DNA from: a virus
Direction: 5' to 3' (one strand)
IMG/VR virus record: IMGVR_UViG_3300011115_000400
Location: 1-32,157 of that record
Length of the DNA: 32,157 nucleotides
Shown: positions 7,793 to 16,369 of the stretch, one piece after another
How the letters are laid out: each line of letters begins with the position of its first letter
How positions within the stretch are numbered: the stretch's first letter is position 1
Translations under genes and position numbers: made by a program
Notes under the pieces: model-generated
Database searches by the model: none
The model's input: the letters and a program-made list of their open reading frames with translations, nothing else
What the model was told of the DNA's origin: nothing

Positions 7793-8824
7793 ATGTTACC
7801 AATTTACGAATTAAAGATTTCTGAAAATATAGAAGATGACAGCGAAGTGAATTTTGTTGCCTTAGTTGACAAACCGGCAATAGAAAAAAACTTCTTAGCA
7901 TTTCAATTTGTAGAGCCTACAAAAGGAGAAAGGCAAACTGACTTTTTGCCTCGTTGTATATCCTATGTTATTAATGAGGGTAAAAGTAATGAGCAAGCAG
8001 TTGCAATATGTAATTCAATGTGGGAACAACATTTTGCAAGTGAGAAAGTATCGTTTGATTATGATGACACACTATCAACAAGTAGAGGCAAAGACTTAGC
8101 AAAACAAGCAATAGACAAAGGAGAAGATGTTTATATTATTTCAGCTAGAGATAATAAAGAGAATATGTTATCAGTAGCTAATGAGTTAGGTATTGAATCA
8201 AGCAAAGTTTATGCAACTGGTAGCAATAAAGCTAAGGTTGAAAAGATTAAAGAATTGGGAATTAATAAGCATTATGATAATAATGTAGATGTAATTAAAG
8301 AATTAGGTAATGTAGGCGAAAAGTTTATGCAGCAAAATTTTGCAATAAGCAATGAAGAAGAACGTATAATATCGGGTGTATTAATGATACCCGAAAAACC
8401 TATTTATCGCAATGATGAGAATGGAGAATACTATATTAAGTTCTCCGCTGATACGATAAAACAAATAGCAATCAAGTATGCTAAAAAAGGTTTTCAAAAT
8501 AACGTTAATCTTATGCACGATAGCGGAAAAGTAGTTGATGGTTTAACACTGTTTGAAACATTTTTATCGAGCGAAAATAGGGGCGTTACTGCAATGAAAG
8601 GTTTTGAAGATTTGCCTCAAGGTAGTTGGTTTGGTTCTATGTATGTCGAGAATGATGAAGTATGGGCGGATGTTAAGGCTGGAAAATTCAAAGGTTTTAG
8701 TGTAGAGGGTTTATTTAAGTACAAGCCTAATGCAGTAGATATGACGGCAGAAATGGCAGCGGACGAAATTTTAACGCTTCTAAATCAAACAAACGAAGAT
8801 TTTGATAGTTGTATTGTAGAATAA
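7793..8824 (+). CDS. XkdF-like prohead protease with inserted HAD phosphatase-like domain
   Basis: A 343-residue multidomain protein. Residues 1-40 (YELKISENIEDDSEVNFVAL then VDKPAIEKNF) are the XkdF/S78_2-like start. Residues 47-80 carry FLPRCISYVINEGKSNEQAV then AICNSMWEQ, a short helical motif often found in capsid-region proteins. Residues 85-172 form a HAD-like phosphatase domain: motif I FDYDDTLS (Asp89, Asp91), motif II IISAR (Ser117), and Lys/Asp candidates near 146-162. Residues 187-310 return to the protease, with LMHD (His242) and KGFSVEG (Ser303) as likely catalytic residues. Head maturation protease is the expected role, and scaffold and major capsid genes follow directly. The job of the HAD domain is unknown. 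The order suggests the HAD domain is inserted into the protease. Confidence 0.8.
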   Translation: MLPIYELKISENIEDDSEVNFVALVDKPAIEKNFLAFQFVEPTKGERQTDFLPRCISYVINEGKSNEQAVAICNSMWEQHFASEKVSFDYDDTLSTSRGKDLAKQAIDKGEDVYIISARDNKENMLSVANELGIESSKVYATGSNKAKVEKIKELGINKHYDNNVDVIKELGNVGEKFMQQNFAISNEEERIISGVLMIPEKPIYRNDENGEYYIKFSADTIKQIAIKYAKKGFQNNVNLMHDSGKVVDGLTLFETFLSSENRGVTAMKGFEDLPQGSWFGSMYVENDEVWADVKAGKFKGFSVEGLFKYKPNAVDMTAEMAADEILTLLNQTNEDFDSCIVE

Positions 8825-8832
8825 ATTATTTT

Positions 8833-9384
8833 ATGAGTACAACATTAAAAGACAAGTTAGAAAAAATCAAAGGAGCGTTTGATGTTTTAGCTGCAAAATT
8901 CAATGCAGCCGAGCCTACACCAACTCCTACACCTGAGCCTATCCCCGCAAAGATGGCAACAGATTACAAGACTTTAGACGGACAAACTGTTTTAAGCATT
9001 TCAGATTTAGTAGTTGGCGGAGATGTTATGATTGGCGAAACTGCTGCACCGGATGGAGAATATACTTTAGACAATAATACCATTGTTCAAGTTGCAGCCG
9101 GTAAGATTGTAGAATTAAGTTCACCAACTGAGGACACAATGCCTGAGGAAATGAAGAAGATGCAAGACACCATCACTAAAATGAGTTCACAAATTGCAAC
9201 TTTAGAAACTGCTTTAAATACTCAAAAACAAAACTTTTCTGCATCAATTGCCAACAATAAAGATCTTATGGAATTAGTTGTAGAACTAAGCGAAAAGAGC
9301 ATTGTGGCACCGGTGGAGAAAGTAAAGTCATTCGAGCAAATGACAAAATTAGAGCAACTTAAATTTAACAGAGGGAAACTTTAA
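8833..9384 (+). CDS. Putative scaffolding protein
   Basis: A 183-residue protein. The start ATG 8833 (STTLKDKLEKIKGAFDVLAA) is chosen over an upstream TTG at 8809 because the latter overlaps the preceding gene and adds unrelated residues. The N-terminal helix is followed by a Pro/Thr linker (PTPTPTPEPIP), a small beta-rich segment (about 45-100) and a coiled-coil C-terminal helix (EEMKKMQDTITKMSSQIATL). Position between protease and major capsid gene, acidic linker and coiled coil are typical of phage scaffolds. The assignment rests on context. Confidence 0.65.
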   Translation: MSTTLKDKLEKIKGAFDVLAAKFNAAEPTPTPTPEPIPAKMATDYKTLDGQTVLSISDLVVGGDVMIGETAAPDGEYTLDNNTIVQVAAGKIVELSSPTEDTMPEEMKKMQDTITKMSSQIATLETALNTQKQNFSASIANNKDLMELVVELSEKSIVAPVEKVKSFEQMTKLEQLKFNRGKL

Positions 9385-9409
9385 ATAACAATTTTAAAAA
9401 CAAAAAAAG

Positions 9410-10456
9410 ATGCCAATAAATTTTACAGGTAGTACAAGAAACTACGAAGAATTGGAGCTAATCCAACAAGAGCTTTATCAAGACAGCCGAACTTTTAGAG
9501 AGGCAAAAATTGATATTAACGAGGGTCATAAATCAGGTACTGATGTTTGGGAAAGCAAAGTAGATGTAGCTATGACTGCATTGAATTTAGGCGAAGTAAC
9601 TGCTACTGGGAATATTGATTTAGATGTTAAGAAAACACCTGTTTCCTTAGTCTCATTTAACTATGAAGACATCATAAGTGATAACACTTTGAAAGGAACA
9701 AGATTTGAAAAATCAATGAAAGCAGGAGCGTTCAATGTTGTTTCAGATGAGTTCGATAAAAAGGTTTTAATTCAAGTTGCACCAGCTATATCAGCGGATT
9801 TGGAAAGCAAGATTTGGAACGGTGCTACAAGTGCTACACAAACAGCGGTTGCAGCATTAACAGCCGGAGCAGGTCAAGGCAGCATTACAGCAGCAGCTAA
9901 GACAGCGGTTGCAGCAATGCCGACAAATTTATTTGATGGTATAATCACAAAGATACTTTACAACGATAGCCAAGCTAAAACAACTCCGGGAGCTGGATTA
10001 GGTGACTACATTAAAGTAACAGGAACAACTATCACAAGTAGCAATATAGCATCTCAATATGCAGCGTTATATGCAGGAGCTCCTTCAAAAGTGTTAGATG
10101 GGTTTGGTGGTGAACAACCTTGCATCTTCGCTCCTTTGGCACATCGTCAAATGATTAAAGTTGCTAATAATGCAGTTGGTGCAGCACAACAAGTTAACTT
10201 CTTAGTTGAGGGTAGCGGTGCAAATGAAAAGATATCTTACAACGGTGTTGAGATTTGCTTCCATCCAATAGGTGCAACGTTTATGGTTCTTACGTTCCCT
10301 TCTTACTTAAAAGTATTAATGGATTTAAAAGGTGATATGAGTTCTTTGCAAGTTGGTCAAGTTGCCAACGGTGCAATGCAACGTTACATCAAGAACGTTC
10401 AATCTATGAACACTTGGGTAACTAATCAAAGATACATCACTCTTTACGGAGGGTAA
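9410..10456 (+). CDS. Major capsid protein
   Basis: A 348-residue protein of usual HK97-type length, encoded directly after protease and scaffold. The N-terminus (NFTGSTRNYEELELIQQELY) and the C-terminal MQRYIKNVQSMNTWVTNQRY belong to a capsid family I know from Bacteroidetes phages. A central Ala/Thr/Gly-rich region (AVAALTAGAGQGSITAAAK) probably forms a surface loop or insertion. No cleavage site is obvious. Its codon use is cleaner and its G+C higher than its neighbours, as expected for a highly expressed gene. A 7-bp hairpin follows the stop codon. Confidence 0.85.
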   Translation: MPINFTGSTRNYEELELIQQELYQDSRTFREAKIDINEGHKSGTDVWESKVDVAMTALNLGEVTATGNIDLDVKKTPVSLVSFNYEDIISDNTLKGTRFEKSMKAGAFNVVSDEFDKKVLIQVAPAISADLESKIWNGATSATQTAVAALTAGAGQGSITAAAKTAVAAMPTNLFDGIITKILYNDSQAKTTPGAGLGDYIKVTGTTITSSNIASQYAALYAGAPSKVLDGFGGEQPCIFAPLAHRQMIKVANNAVGAAQQVNFLVEGSGANEKISYNGVEICFHPIGATFMVLTFPSYLKVLMDLKGDMSSLQVGQVANGAMQRYIKNVQSMNTWVTNQRYITLYGG

Positions 10457-10466
10457 TTAAATAATC

Positions 10467-10486
10467 GGGGAGTGTAACAACTCCCC
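10467..10486 (+). other. Intergenic hairpin after the major capsid gene
   Basis: GGGGAGT (10467-10473) pairs with ACTCCCC (10480-10486) around a six-base loop, with further AT pairs outside. No U tract follows, so this may be an mRNA processing or stabilising hairpin rather than a strong terminator. Confidence 0.6.
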
Positions 10487-10501
10487 ATAATTATAAATAT
10501 T

Positions 10502-11020
10502 ATGGCGTGTGTACTAACACAAAATTATTCCTTAGATTGCAATGATAGTTTCGGCGGTGTCAAAGAATTATACTTCATTGAAAAAGCGAATGTAACAGTA
10601 GCTGCAACTGCAGGTATTACAACTACTATCACTAAGGCAGTAGGTAAAAAGTTTTGGAAGTATGAGTTGATTCATCAAACAGCTGATGTAACTGAAAGCA
10701 AAGCAGGAAGTAGAGAGAATGGGACTAATATGGTTACTCAGACTATTAAGTTTCCTATCAACAAATTATCGGTTTCTTTGCGTAATGAGTTAGAGTTATT
10801 GTTTCAAAATTTATTAGTTGCAGTTGCAGTTGATAACAATGGCACTCCTTGGATTTATGGAGTTGATTTTGGAATGAAAGCAACTCAAGCAGATGCTAAG
10901 ACTGGTGTTAAATTAGGTGACCGTAATGGCTATGAGATTACACTTGTAGGCGAAGAGAAAGTATTAGCATTGAAAGTTGATAATACTTCATTTGCGGCAC
11001 TTGCTACACCGGGAGCATAG
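10502..11020 (+). CDS. Major tail (tube) protein
   Basis: A 172-residue protein that starts CVLTQNYSLDCNDSFGGVKE and continues with ELYFIEKANVT, GKKFWKYELIHQTADVTES and a GDRNGYEITLVGEE end. This pattern matches the tail tube protein family common in Bacteroidetes siphophages. It is beta-rich and of suitable size. It lies between the major capsid gene and a strong terminator, so it is probably transcribed with the capsid gene at high level. Tail tube is a family-based inference. Its separation from the tape measure block by the head genes is unusual. Confidence 0.75.
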   Translation: MACVLTQNYSLDCNDSFGGVKELYFIEKANVTVAATAGITTTITKAVGKKFWKYELIHQTADVTESKAGSRENGTNMVTQTIKFPINKLSVSLRNELELLFQNLLVAVAVDNNGTPWIYGVDFGMKATQADAKTGVKLGDRNGYEITLVGEEKVLALKVDNTSFAALATPGA

Positions 11021-11048
11021 TAATTAAATATTTAAGAATTTTAATAAG

Positions 11049-11081
11049 GCGTGGCGAATAATAACGCCACGCTTTTTTTTT
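11049..11081 (+). terminator. Strong intrinsic terminator after the tail tube gene
   Basis: A perfect 8-bp GC-rich stem, GCGTGGCG (11049-11056) with CGCCACGC (11065-11072), has an eight-base loop and is followed by nine T. The next gene's ATG (11082) directly abuts the T tract, so the genes beyond depend on read-through or on a transcript starting elsewhere. Confidence 0.92.
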
Positions 11082-11465
11082 ATGATTATACTTTCAAAAA
11101 ATAGTACGAGCGACATTGTGATAGTAACACTTGAAGAAAGTAGGACATTAAATAACCCTTATTATTTGTTTGTTTTTAAGTCAACAACTCCTGAATATAC
11201 AGTTACTAAAATTGTCAATTCAGCAGACGATGCAAGTAATTTTAAGAATAGATTTAACTCATTTACTTTTAATAGTTCAACTATCTTTGCATCAGCAGAA
11301 GCAGGACAATATCAATACTATGTTTATGAGCAAGCAAGCAGCACAAATACTAATACCACGGGACTTAATTTAGTTGAATGTGGTAAAATGTTTTTAAAGC
11401 AAACAGCATCGGATATATTCACAGGCTATCAGCCTACAACAACTTACAAAGGTTACAATGGCTAA
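11082..11465 (+). CDS. Conserved small structural-region protein, function unknown
   Basis: A 127-residue protein with the pattern IILSKNSTSDIVIVTLEES, NNPYYLFVFKSTTPEYTVTK, QYQYYVYEQ and a Lys-x-Tyr-Asn-Gly end. I recognise this as a beta-rich family found beside tail and portal genes in many Bacteroidetes phages. The function is unknown to me. It starts immediately after the T tract of a terminator and overlaps the portal gene by eight bases, so it is probably cotranslated with portal. Confidence 0.75.
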   Translation: MIILSKNSTSDIVIVTLEESRTLNNPYYLFVFKSTTPEYTVTKIVNSADDASNFKNRFNSFTFNSSTIFASAEAGQYQYYVYEQASSTNTNTTGLNLVECGKMFLKQTASDIFTGYQPTTTYKGYNG

Positions 11466-13476
11466 AATTAAAAATACAACAGAAATAGAATTTGTTAAAC
11501 GTAAATTTAATTTTGCGGATAGTGTTATTCCTATTTTCAAAAAGCCTTTTAACGGTGGCATTGTTAAGTATGGAAGCAAAGATGATTACGGGGATTATCT
11601 AATTAACCTATTCAATAAGTCATCAAAGCATAGTGCTATTATTAACGGCAAGGTTGTTTATATTTTCGGCAATGGTATAATGCCAATAGATGCTACTAAT
11701 ACGGCTGCATTATCTTTCTTAGCAAAGGCAAATGATTTTGGTGACGATTGGAACAAAGTGACTAAGAATGCAATTTTAGATACTGAAATTTTTGGCGGTT
11801 TTGCATTACAAGCAATACCAAAAAGAGGCGGTGGTTTTAATTGGTTTAACTTGACATTTAACAATGTAAGAACTGATTATAGTAACAGTTGTTTTGAGTA
11901 TAAAGAAGATTGGAGAAACTACGCAGAGCAGGTTCAAAGATTTGATGCTTTCAATCCAACAATAACTGACAGAGCAACTATATTTTATTTCAAAGAATAT
12001 CGTCCGGGAGTTAAAGTTTATCCTTTGCCGAGTTGGGTGGCTTGTTGCAATTGGATTGAAAGCGACATTGAAGTAAGTAAAGCAACTTTGACTAAGGCAA
12101 TGACTGGGTTCAATGCTAGTAAAATGATTAGTTTGTTTAATGGAACTCCTGGCGATGAAACTGCAAAGCGTGACCTTGAGCAAAGATTAAAGAATAAATT
12201 TACAGGGAGCGAGGGGGATACTGTAATGATTACTTTCAATGATGACAAAACACAAGCTCCAGAGGTTTTAGATTTAGGATCTAGTGATTTAACAAAAGAA
12301 GATTTTAGTAGAATAGATAATTTAATTACTCAAAATATTTTCGCAGGACACAGTGTTTCACATCCATTATTATTTGGCATACAACAAGAGGGCAAATTAG
12401 GAAGTGCAACAGAATTAAAGATTGCTTTTGATACTTTTAAAAATACTTATGCAACTGCAAAACAGAAACAATTTGAGGATTTACTTTCTTACTTTGCTTC
12501 TTGTAATGGCATAGTTGCTAAGTTTAAGATCAAAGATATTGAGCCGGTTGGCGTTGATATTAACCCTATCGACTTTAAAGATATGTTGCCGAAAGAATGG
12601 GTTTTTGAAAAGTTGGGAATTGATGCTGCAAAATATGGCGTTGCACCTAGTACACCTACACCAACTGCATCAACTGCATTAACCAATGACACCCTTGTAA
12701 ATATTACAGGCAGACAACAGCAAGCATTACTAAGAATAAGCAGATTATTTAATCAAGGTAAACTTAGCAAAGCACAAGCTGCAATACAACTTAAAGGATT
12801 TGGATTCACAGATGAAGATATAAATAATTATTTAGGAGTTGATGAAAACCCAACAACTTTAGACACTAAATTTTCAAGTGATGAAAAGGATATTGATTTA
12901 GCTTTCTTAGAATTTGGCAGCGAACGTAGTGGATATAATTTCATTAAGTCAACTTCTTACTTTGATGACGATAGTTTTGATATTAAACTTGCCTTTGATG
13001 CTGCGGTTGAGTTAAACGAATTAGAAAAACAAGTTAAAGACTTGTTGCAAAATAATGGCAAGTTAACTAATGCAGAAATTTCACAAGCTACTTCGCAGCC
13101 TATTGAAACTATTGACGATATATTAAAAAAGTTTATTGAGTATAAAATTATTGAAAGAACTGCAAAGGGAGTGATTGATGTAATTATCAAAACACCTAAA
13201 TTTGAATTGCCAAAGATTGAAATATTTTACACTTACGAAAAAAGAAAAGATGTAGGCGGTGCGGATATTTTGCCGACATCAAGACCTTTCTGTAAAAAGA
13301 TGGTAGGACTTTCAAGCAGTAGAATGTGGAGCAGAAAAGATATTCAAAACATTTCTAAAAGATTAGGCTATAATGTGTTTAAGGCAGCAGGCGGATTTTG
13401 GAACAATAACGGCACAGTAGAGCCTCATTGTAGACACGAATGGGTAGCCAATGCAGTAATTAAGAAAAACAAATAA
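11458..13476 (+). CDS. Portal protein fused to winged-helix and MuF-like domains
   Basis: A 672-residue protein. Residues 1 to about 400 form the portal: helical wing KSSKHSAIINGKVVYIFGNG, a YFKEYRPGVKVYPLPSW segment, SHPLLFGIQQEGKLGSATEL in the stem/clip part, then FDTFKNTYATAKQKQFEDLL. A linker with RQQQALLRISRLFNQGKLSK follows, as is typical after portals of this group. About 525-590 resembles a winged-helix fold (GKLTNAEISQATSQPIETID). The last 75 residues (SRPFCKKMVGLSSSRMWSRK, then CRHEWV) resemble a Phage_Mu_F minor head domain. Portal forms the dodecameric DNA gate. The MuF part is a minor capsid domain that may be injected or stabilise the vertex. Fusion is unusual outside this host group. 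Confidence 0.8.
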   Translation: MAKIKNTTEIEFVKRKFNFADSVIPIFKKPFNGGIVKYGSKDDYGDYLINLFNKSSKHSAIINGKVVYIFGNGIMPIDATNTAALSFLAKANDFGDDWNKVTKNAILDTEIFGGFALQAIPKRGGGFNWFNLTFNNVRTDYSNSCFEYKEDWRNYAEQVQRFDAFNPTITDRATIFYFKEYRPGVKVYPLPSWVACCNWIESDIEVSKATLTKAMTGFNASKMISLFNGTPGDETAKRDLEQRLKNKFTGSEGDTVMITFNDDKTQAPEVLDLGSSDLTKEDFSRIDNLITQNIFAGHSVSHPLLFGIQQEGKLGSATELKIAFDTFKNTYATAKQKQFEDLLSYFASCNGIVAKFKIKDIEPVGVDINPIDFKDMLPKEWVFEKLGIDAAKYGVAPSTPTPTASTALTNDTLVNITGRQQQALLRISRLFNQGKLSKAQAAIQLKGFGFTDEDINNYLGVDENPTTLDTKFSSDEKDIDLAFLEFGSERSGYNFIKSTSYFDDDSFDIKLAFDAAVELNELEKQVKDLLQNNGKLTNAEISQATSQPIETIDDILKKFIEYKIIERTAKGVIDVIIKTPKFELPKIEIFYTYEKRKDVGGADILPTSRPFCKKMVGLSSSRMWSRKDIQNISKRLGYNVFKAAGGFWNNNGTVEPHCRHEWVANAVIKKNK

Positions 13477-13477
13477 T

Positions 13478-14080
13478 ATGAGTGCAAATACTTTACTTGT
13501 AATGCCTAGCGTTGTTAAAGATAGAACGGCACTACATACAAATATAGATGACAAATTAATATATCCTGAAATTAAAACAATTCAGGATATGGTAATGATG
13601 CCAATGTTGGGCAGTCAATTATTTAGCAAACTGCAAACTGAAATAGCAGCAAATACTTTGACAGGAGTTTACAAGACTTTAGTAGATTCATATTTACTCG
13701 ATGCTATGTGTTGGTTGGTAGTTAGCGAAGTAGTTGGAAGTATTAATTATCAAGTTTGGAATACAGGCGTAACAAGCACCAATGCAGACAAGACATCTAA
13801 TCCATCACTTGCAGAAATTAACTTATTAAAAACTAAGTATAAGCAACGTGCGGAGCATTATATGAAACGTGCTAGATTATACCTTATTCAAAATGGTGGT
13901 TCTTATCCTGAATATAGAAGTGTAAACGGTGGTATTGATACTGTTTTCCCTGATAAAACTTCTTACACTTGCCCTATTTATTTAGGTGATGAAAACGATT
14001 ATCCAAAAGATAATTATTCATTAAGAAGTAACCAAAAGACCAGGGCGAACATATTACCTTATCCAAATTATAACCCATAA
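13478..14080 (+). CDS. Head-tail connector-like protein (DUF6712-like)
   Basis: A 200-residue, mainly helical protein following portal by two bases. The pattern IQDMVMMPMLGSQLFSKLQT, LLDAMCWLVVSEVV, KTKYKQRAEHYMKRARLYLI and a Pro/Tyr-rich tail fits a family of connector-like proteins from Bacteroidetes phages, tentatively DUF6712. Position right after portal supports a head completion or adaptor role. The exact family name is from memory. The coding region is secure. Confidence 0.7.
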   Translation: MSANTLLVMPSVVKDRTALHTNIDDKLIYPEIKTIQDMVMMPMLGSQLFSKLQTEIAANTLTGVYKTLVDSYLLDAMCWLVVSEVVGSINYQVWNTGVTSTNADKTSNPSLAEINLLKTKYKQRAEHYMKRARLYLIQNGGSYPEYRSVNGGIDTVFPDKTSYTCPIYLGDENDYPKDNYSLRSNQKTRANILPYPNYNP

Positions 14081-14081
14081 T

Positions 14082-14216
14082 ATGAGCAAAGGAATTTCAA
14101 AGAAAACAATAGAAAAATTAAAGGTTTATTTAGCAAAACAAAAAAATGACACCACTAACACTAAAGCAAATAATATACCGGCTGCAAACACTAGCACAAA
14201 GCCACTATCAAATTAA
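14082..14216 (+). CDS. Small basic protein, 44 residues
   Basis: A short ORF with ATG one base after the connector stop: MSKGISKKTIEKLKVYLAKQ followed by an Asn/Thr-rich tail ending KPLSN. It overlaps the next gene by 71 bases in another frame. Small Lys-rich proteins at this place are common between connector and tail terminator genes in related phages. Function unknown. It could be a translational coupler for the next gene. Confidence 0.6.
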   Translation: MSKGISKKTIEKLKVYLAKQKNDTTNTKANNIPAANTSTKPLSN

Positions 14217-14880
14217 GCATTTCTTTATTGGTGATTTTGATGAGTTTTTGTCTAATGGTGAAGTTAGTTATCCTGCTTGTTTTGTTGAATTAAAACCAAC
14301 TGGCAAAATTAGTAAGACTGATAAGATGACTTACTACAATTTTACTTTTCACTTCTTAGACTTAATGGATATTGCAACTGATAGTGCTAACAATGAATTT
14401 GAGGTTAAAAGTGATTTGTCTTCGATTGCTCAAGACTATATGGCAATGCTAAACTTTAGCGACTATCAGAATGACTGGTTTATCTCAATGGATAACAACT
14501 TTGACATAAGCAAATACAAGTTGCAAGATATGGCGGCCGGCGTTAGTTTAGATGTTCAAATTGCTACTGCTTACGGTTCTAATCGTTGTCAAGTACCTGC
14601 ACAAAATATTACCTTTGAAAGCCCAACAGATAGCAGCGGAGTCCCTATGTGGTATGATGCAAAATATATTGCTAATACTGTGTACACTTGCAGCGGTTCA
14701 GAGGGCTACAATGTTACTATTACAGCGTTAATCAATAGAGGTATCTTAAGCGTATTTCAAGGGGATAAATTACTTGACCCTACAATGTACTCATTCAATG
14801 ATGCAACGGGGCAAATTACATTTGATTATGAGTTGCAACCTGAACAAGTATTACAAATATTAAATAGAAATAAAGTATGA
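14146..14880 (+). CDS. Tail terminator/completion-like protein
   Basis: A 244-residue protein. The start LTLKQIIYRLQTLAQSHYQI, the segment GEVSYPACFVELKPTG and the turn ATAYGSNRCQVPAQNITFES match a conserved Bacteroidetes phage family that I associate with tail completion. The first 150 residues look like a single alpha-beta domain. About 165-244 is an added beta domain (NVTITALINRGILSVFQGDK). Its stop overlaps the next start (ATGA). Function is inferred from position after the connector. Confidence 0.6.
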   Translation: MTPLTLKQIIYRLQTLAQSHYQIKHFFIGDFDEFLSNGEVSYPACFVELKPTGKISKTDKMTYYNFTFHFLDLMDIATDSANNEFEVKSDLSSIAQDYMAMLNFSDYQNDWFISMDNNFDISKYKLQDMAAGVSLDVQIATAYGSNRCQVPAQNITFESPTDSSGVPMWYDAKYIANTVYTCSGSEGYNVTITALINRGILSVFQGDKLLDPTMYSFNDATGQITFDYELQPEQVLQILNRNKV

Positions 14881-16367
14881 GAATAGTATTAGCATTATTA
14901 ATGTGTTGTGGTGTTGCATTTGCACAGGACACAACTAAGTATTTTAAGTCGGTTGATTATGGGTGGAACTGGCAACGTGGCAAGTTTAGAGGTGGGTTAA
15001 TACTTCCAACTGATACTACTAACAATAAACTAGGTATCGCACAGATAGGTGCAACTTGTTTTGCTTGGAGTGGGACTAAATGGAGTTCAATTGGCAGTAC
15101 AGACACTTCTTTTTTAGTTAGGTATTATCGCAAGAATCAAGTTGATAGTGCTATTTCGGCTAATTCACCTGCATTAACTTTGCAAGACGTTACAACGAAT
15201 GGTAATACTACAACCGATAGTATTATTGCTGTATCTTTTAAAAGAACAGGCGGCACATCAAGCCAATTTTTAAAAGCGAATGGAAGTGTTGACAATAATA
15301 CTTATTTAACAAGTGCATCACTTACAGGATATGTGCCTTATGCTGGTGCAACAAGCGATGTGGACTTAGGGGCATTTGCTTTAAATACTGCATCTGTAAA
15401 AATTAATGGAACTAATGGTAATGGTCATATTCATTTAAGACATCAAGCAAGTGACGCAACGGCAACGGGGCAAAGTACCGCTTTATTCGCCAATAGTAAT
15501 GGTGATTTAAAATGGAAGAATGACGGCAATTATTACACTACGTTGCAGACTTACAATAATACTGCTAATAGAGTTTATACTTACCAAAATAAGTCTTACA
15601 CGTTGGCAGATAGCACAACGCTTGCAGATAGTGTAAGTGCTTTGAGAACGGCGGTAAATACCAAAGGTAGTGGTACGATAACAAGCATAGCAACAGGACT
15701 AGGTTTAAGCGGTGGCACTATTACAACAAGCGGAACATTATTAGTTGATACTGCATCTACTTCGATAATTTCAAGACAAAGAGCAACGGCGACTTATTTG
15801 CCATTAACAGGTGGCACATTATCAAGTAGATTAACAGGAACATCTTTAATTTTAAATAAGGATAGTTTACCAACAGTAACCGGCAAAACGTGGGGGTTGA
15901 TAGTTGATACTTCTAATAGCAATATAATATCAAGGCAAATATTACCAACTTCAATAGATAGCCCTTGGAGAGCTTGGACTGATACTTTATTTTGGACTGC
16001 AACAACTGCACCGAGTGGCACTGCAAATAATTACTATCGATGGTCACAAATTGGCAAAGTTGTGACACTAGAAATAAGATTGAATTATGCCTCAACAGGT
16101 TCAAATATTACACAGATAAGAACAAGTTTACCTGCAGAATTGCCTTTGCCGTCTATTCCTACTAACTGGTCAAGCCCAATAACTGGAGATATATTGTATT
16201 ATAAAGTAGGCAATTACTCAACATCATTAACAGGTGTCGGCTTTTCTTTATTTTGTTCGATAATATTAGGGGATGGAGTTTCTTCACGAAGAAACAAAAT
16301 ACAGATGAATATGTCAGCAACGACTGCATCAAAATATATTTACACAATGCAATATTTAATCAATTAA
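14877..16367 (+). CDS. Tail fibre-like protein with a signal-peptide-like start
   Basis: A 496-residue protein. The first 17 residues (MRIVLALLMCCGVAFAQ) are a good Sec signal peptide with an AFA|Q-like cleavage point. The remainder has fibre features: YLPLTGGTLSSRLTGTSLIL, GYVPYAGATSDVDLGAFALN, GTITSIATGLGLSGGTITTS, and many Thr/Ser/Gly-rich repeats. The C-terminal about 120 residues may form the receptor-binding tip (NNYYRWSQIGKVVTLEIRLN). Fibres assemble in the cytoplasm, so a signal peptide is odd. It may be a buried hydrophobic anchor to the tail tip, or the product may be exported. It overlaps the preceding gene by ATGA and precedes the lysis genes. Confidence 0.75.
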   Translation: MRIVLALLMCCGVAFAQDTTKYFKSVDYGWNWQRGKFRGGLILPTDTTNNKLGIAQIGATCFAWSGTKWSSIGSTDTSFLVRYYRKNQVDSAISANSPALTLQDVTTNGNTTTDSIIAVSFKRTGGTSSQFLKANGSVDNNTYLTSASLTGYVPYAGATSDVDLGAFALNTASVKINGTNGNGHIHLRHQASDATATGQSTALFANSNGDLKWKNDGNYYTTLQTYNNTANRVYTYQNKSYTLADSTTLADSVSALRTAVNTKGSGTITSIATGLGLSGGTITTSGTLLVDTASTSIISRQRATATYLPLTGGTLSSRLTGTSLILNKDSLPTVTGKTWGLIVDTSNSNIISRQILPTSIDSPWRAWTDTLFWTATTAPSGTANNYYRWSQIGKVVTLEIRLNYASTGSNITQIRTSLPAELPLPSIPTNWSSPITGDILYYKVGNYSTSLTGVGFSLFCSIILGDGVSSRRNKIQMNMSATTASKYIYTMQYLIN

Positions 16368-16369
16368 TT

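Noticed and set aside
11806-12183. Minus-strand 125-residue ORF opposite the portal gene
   Set aside because: Composition is that of an antisense reading of a well-supported gene. It has no motif and no promoter.
16253-16369. Longer N-terminus for the 60-residue protein
   Set aside because: The extension lies inside the fibre gene in another frame, and the natural ATG is 16370, two bases after the fibre stop codon.
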